From the NCBI GenBank assembly GCA_015232455.1, contig JADFZQ010000010.1:62001-126000 (forward strand): a stretch of 64,000 nt of DNA, in the 5' to 3' direction. Below, piece after piece: positions 61,075 through 64,000 of this stretch; within the stretch, counting starts at the first letter, position 1; each line of letters begins with the position of its first letter. The notes beneath the pieces were generated by a model. The model was not told where the DNA came from, made no database searches, and saw nothing but the letters and a program-made list of their open reading frames with translations. Position numbers and translations under genes: made by a program. The DNA is from Desulfamplus sp. (GTDB taxonomy: Bacteria; Desulfobacterota; Desulfobacteria; Desulfobacterales; Desulfobacteraceae).

Positions 61075-64000
61075 ATGAAAAATATCTATTGTGAAGATAC
61101 AGATAATCTGTATCGTAGTTATGACAAACAAAGTGGGATAAAATCATTAATCTATTTTATTCTGATGGCTGCTTTAATATTTTCAATGTTCTTTCTTCCT
61201 GAAAAAATATATGCAGAAGATATAAAATTTGGAGTGCAAATTACAAATAAAGCAAAACTTTTAGGAACGATCTCTGGTCGTTTTCTTAAAGATTTTGATA
61301 AATCTGACCTCTATGTTATTGCATACCCTAAAGCGGAAAAACTTGATCAAGAAAAGATATTTTCACTTGCAATGATAGATAATGATCCCAGAAAAATGGT
61401 CTGGAAAAACCAAATTTCGATGTTTTCAACCTATGACTGTATAAAAGCAGGAGGTTGGGGATTTTTAACATCAATAGATTTCTCTTCTTTTAAAGATCAA
61501 AATAGCAAAGAGATGCCAGAGCTTGTTTTTTCACTTATTCTTGTAAAAAGTGGTGGGGATATTCTTAACTCATCAGATTGGATTGACAGTGCAGTAACCT
61601 CTTTAATCACAAACCCAAGTCAGAGGATTCCAGGACAAACCCAATTTGTAACTGATCAAAGCAATGATAGATACTACCCTGCTGATGCAGAAACTATAGT
61701 TACACCTAACTCTCAAGAAGATGATAAATCTGATGATAACGGCTCTGATGTTGAGAAACCAGACATCTACAAAATATCAGATAGCAAACTCTTCTACGCC
61801 AATGGCAGTGCTGGCAAATTTCAAGTTGTGGATATTTCAAAACCAGATTCACCAACTCTTATCCACTCAGAATCTTTGGAGAACACGCCTTTAGATATTT
61901 ATATTAATAACGAATATGCAATACTTTTAGAGCAGATGAGCGAACAAGATAATACCTCTGTTGTATTAAAAGTCTTTCAGGTTAAAGGCAATGTTATTAA
62001 TAAAATTTCAGAACAAGCCTACACAGACATTCAATATATTGCCTCCAGAAAATCAGGAGATCGTATATTTATTACTGGAACAGTTCCATACTACTATCCA
62101 TACACTGTAGATACCTCAGATAAAGGTGGTAATGAAAATTCAATTGATGATAGTTCACCTGATGAAGGCGGGTCGCTGGTGGCAGCAGTTGATATTTCAA
62201 ACCCTCTTTTACCAGTTTTAATCTCCAAGAAAAAACTTGAGGGGTATGACTCAGATATTTATCTAAACAGCGACTATTTAGTTCAGATTGCAAGGGTAAG
62301 CTGGGATAATACGGAGCTTAATTTGTTTGACCTTAATCAAAATGACCCACTTACAAGAGTTGCTCAGATTAAGATTCCGGGTCGAGTTCCTTCTGAGTAT
62401 CATGTCAATATCTCAGACAATGCTCTTTTTGTAATTTATCGAGATCAAGATATAAGCAAAGGAAGCTCTCTTAAAATATTTGATATTGGATCATCAGATG
62501 TTAAAGAAAAAGGCTCTGTTGGTGGAATTGCACCTGGAGAAGACCTTTTTGCTGGAACATTCATGGATAACAGAGCTTATATTGTAACTTACGAGAGAAA
62601 AGACCCACTCTGGGTTATTGATATTACAGACCATACAGCTCCTAAAATTATGGGAGAACTTGAAGTTCCGGGCTGGTCAGAATATATAAGATTCCATAAA
62701 AACAGACTCATTGCACTTGGTTATGATGACAGTGATGGAAAAAGAAGAGTGTCTGTTGCTCTGTTCTCAGTTGAAGACCCTTTAAAGCCAACCCTTCTTG
62801 ATAGAGTAACACCTATGGCAGGTATTGCAGATTATACTTACTCTATTGCGATTGAAGATGACAGAGGTTTTTATCTGAATACGGCATCAGGAGTTATAAT
62901 GGTTCCTATAAGTTATTATACAGTTGGGAACTATTCTGGTCTTGAGGTAATTCATGTTGATGAAGATTGGAACTCTTTTAAGAGAGACGATTTTGTTCAA
63001 GCAGACTTTAATGTTCAAAGAGGGGCTGAGGCTGATAGTTCTGACTCTTCTGATAATCTTGCAGATATTGCCTTGAGTATGGGAGATTCTGCACTTAATA
63101 CAATAAATATCTCATCAACTCAAAAACCAGTTATACTTGGCGAACTTAGACTTGCCTACAATATTGAAAAAATAGCTCTCTACCAAGGAGATACGTCCCA
63201 AGGACAAAAGAGTATCTTTGCTCTTGGTGGTGATTTTTACACTGATGGCACATCTGATCTTATGCGTTATGACAGCACAAGTGGTAGTCAAAGCATTGAC
63301 GGTCAATTTAATTTTACAAAACCTTCAACTATCAAAGATTCAGAATTACTATATCCTGAGCTTCTTATTGATAATAATAGCAATAGCGTTGGAATAATGT
63401 TCTCATGGAGTTCAGCAGCATTTAAGCTCTTTGATCCAAAAACTATGACTATGGGAAATATTGTTAAACTTGGAGATACTTCAACGTGGACAACTTCAGA
63501 CCCTATTCTTTCAGAAAACAGACTCTACTTTGCTATAAGCCAATACTATTATCCTAAAGATGATGTTACTGAAAATGGTGATGATTATTATATTGAGAGC
63601 AGCTATTCAATAAACACAACTTTAAAACGTTATACTTGCTCTGACATTAACAATCCTGTGCAGTTGCCTGACATATCTATTCCCGGAACACCTAAAGGAA
63701 TTTTCAGCAACGGAACACAGCTTATTACGATTGAAACTACAAGATATTACTATCCATATTATGCTTATGAGAGTAAATCTTCAGCTCTTAGATCAGATAT
63801 AAAATCAGATGATAAGCCTATACTACCAGACCCTCCAGAAATACCAGAATCTACACAAGGAACTCGTATTAACGCGATTCAAATAGGAGAGGATAGTGGA
63901 GTGCTTGATAAAACACTATTTTTTGATCAAGACACGTACGGATATTCGGAAGTTGTTTGCGATAAAGAAAATATATATCTTGTTGCTGTAAAAGATGACG
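61075..64000 (+). CDS. Secreted beta-propeller-domain protein (partial, runs off the right edge)
   Basis: An open frame of 975 codons without a stop to the window edge. GAGGTGAT lies eight bases before the ATG. A 22-residue polar leader precedes a hydrophobic signal stretch (SLIYFILMAALIFSMFFL...YAED), so the protein is exported or anchored. From about residue 230 it resembles the C-terminal beta-propeller family (Beta_propel, PF09826-like): DISKPDSPTLIHSESL, then DNRAYIVTYERKDPLWVIDI and SEYIRFHKNRLIALGYDD. Acidic linkers (EDDKSDDNGSD and similar) interrupt it. The family is of unknown function, found at bacterial and archaeal cell surfaces. The C terminus is not visible. Confidence 0.8.
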   Translation, partial: MKNIYCEDTDNLYRSYDKQSGIKSLIYFILMAALIFSMFFLPEKIYAEDIKFGVQITNKAKLLGTISGRFLKDFDKSDLYVIAYPKAEKLDQEKIFSLAMIDNDPRKMVWKNQISMFSTYDCIKAGGWGFLTSIDFSSFKDQNSKEMPELVFSLILVKSGGDILNSSDWIDSAVTSLITNPSQRIPGQTQFVTDQSNDRYYPADAETIVTPNSQEDDKSDDNGSDVEKPDIYKISDSKLFYANGSAGKFQVVDISKPDSPTLIHSESLENTPLDIYINNEYAILLEQMSEQDNTSVVLKVFQVKGNVINKISEQAYTDIQYIASRKSGDRIFITGTVPYYYPYTVDTSDKGGNENSIDDSSPDEGGSLVAAVDISNPLLPVLISKKKLEGYDSDIYLNSDYLVQIARVSWDNTELNLFDLNQNDPLTRVAQIKIPGRVPSEYHVNISDNALFVIYRDQDISKGSSLKIFDIGSSDVKEKGSVGGIAPGEDLFAGTFMDNRAYIVTYERKDPLWVIDITDHTAPKIMGELEVPGWSEYIRFHKNRLIALGYDDSDGKRRVSVALFSVEDPLKPTLLDRVTPMAGIADYTYSIAIEDDRGFYLNTASGVIMVPISYYTVGNYSGLEVIHVDEDWNSFKRDDFVQADFNVQRGAEADSSDSSDNLADIALSMGDSALNTINISSTQKPVILGELRLAYNIEKIALYQGDTSQGQKSIFALGGDFYTDGTSDLMRYDSTSGSQSIDGQFNFTKPSTIKDSELLYPELLIDNNSNSVGIMFSWSSAAFKLFDPKTMTMGNIVKLGDTSTWTTSDPILSENRLYFAISQYYYPKDDVTENGDDYYIESSYSINTTLKRYTCSDINNPVQLPDISIPGTPKGIFSNGTQLITIETTRYYYPYYAYESKSSALRSDIKSDDKPILPDPPEIPESTQGTRINAIQIGEDSGVLDKTLFFDQDTYGYSEVVCDKENIYLVAVKDD

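Noticed and set aside
1-64000. tRNA, rRNA or known riboswitches
   Set aside because: None could be recognised by eye. The gaps before cbiD and mtnA were inspected for cobalamin- and SAM-type leaders without success.

Overview
The window looks like chromosome from an anaerobic, AT-rich, Gram-negative bacterium, most plausibly a sulfate-reducing member of the Desulfobacterota. The clues are a LutB-LutA fusion of the kind known from Desulfovibrio lactate operons, GlcD/GlcF-type lactate oxidation, a hemerythrin, FeoB with a Cys-rich partner, many Fe-S proteins and large sensory proteins. This placement is inferred from gene content; no rRNA, tRNA or other phylogenetic marker is present. Dispersed short palindromes of at least four families punctuate the intergenic spaces.

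Layout. 1-4331: the end of a FliK-like gene leaving the left edge, and uvrA, both on the minus strand. 4855-17442: eleven co-directional genes that I read as a ferrosome (lipid-bounded iron store) type cluster. It has two tandem P1B-type ATPases, the first with an N-terminal R-x4-G-R-A-R-F motif, three small membrane-anchored low-complexity proteins, a 65-residue membrane protein, FeoB and a FeoB-associated Cys-rich protein. A DUF2325 coiled-coil protein and an HD-GYP phosphodiesterase precede the ATPases, and a GGDEF protein follows FeoB. 17780-23275: an orphan solute-binding protein, then on the minus strand a GntR/FadR regulator, an intergenic array of GTTATGAACA repeats, a hemerythrin, prmA and the NAD(P)HX repair enzyme. 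23337-28106: a type III restriction-modification pair and a DUF4160/DUF2442 pair. 28153-38809: a lactate regulon with divergent glcD-glcF and TRAP transporter - (Rpn nuclease) - lutC - lutBA arms. Two mirror-image promoters there each carry a TGGT-N3-ACCA operator. 38925-41742: a solute-binding protein paired with a chemoreceptor. 41806-64000: mixed metabolism and sensing, including a CoA-transferase, Crp/Fnr regulator, mtnA, a TesB-like thioesterase, an AEC permease, a B12-binding sensor, a Ca-binding-like protein, a hybrid kinase with a fused solute-binding domain, TauE, tpx, hemolysin III, cbiD, nth, an orphan [NiFe]-hydrogenase small subunit, a zinc-ribbon protein and a large secreted beta-propeller protein cut by the right edge.

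How it works together (inference). The iron block would bring in Fe(II) with FeoB and load it into a membrane compartment through the paired ATPases, with the small Q/M/H-rich membrane proteins shaping or filling it and c-di-GMP enzymes adjusting the state. The lactate block would import lactate by TRAP and oxidise both D- and L-isomers to pyruvate under a FadR-type repressor whose gene lies beyond the restriction island. Several conserved enzymes here (UvrA, Nnr, CbiD, MtnA, GlcF, LutBA) carry in-frame Asn/Asp/Ser/Lys-rich insertions made of micro-repeats, a genome-level trait worth noting.
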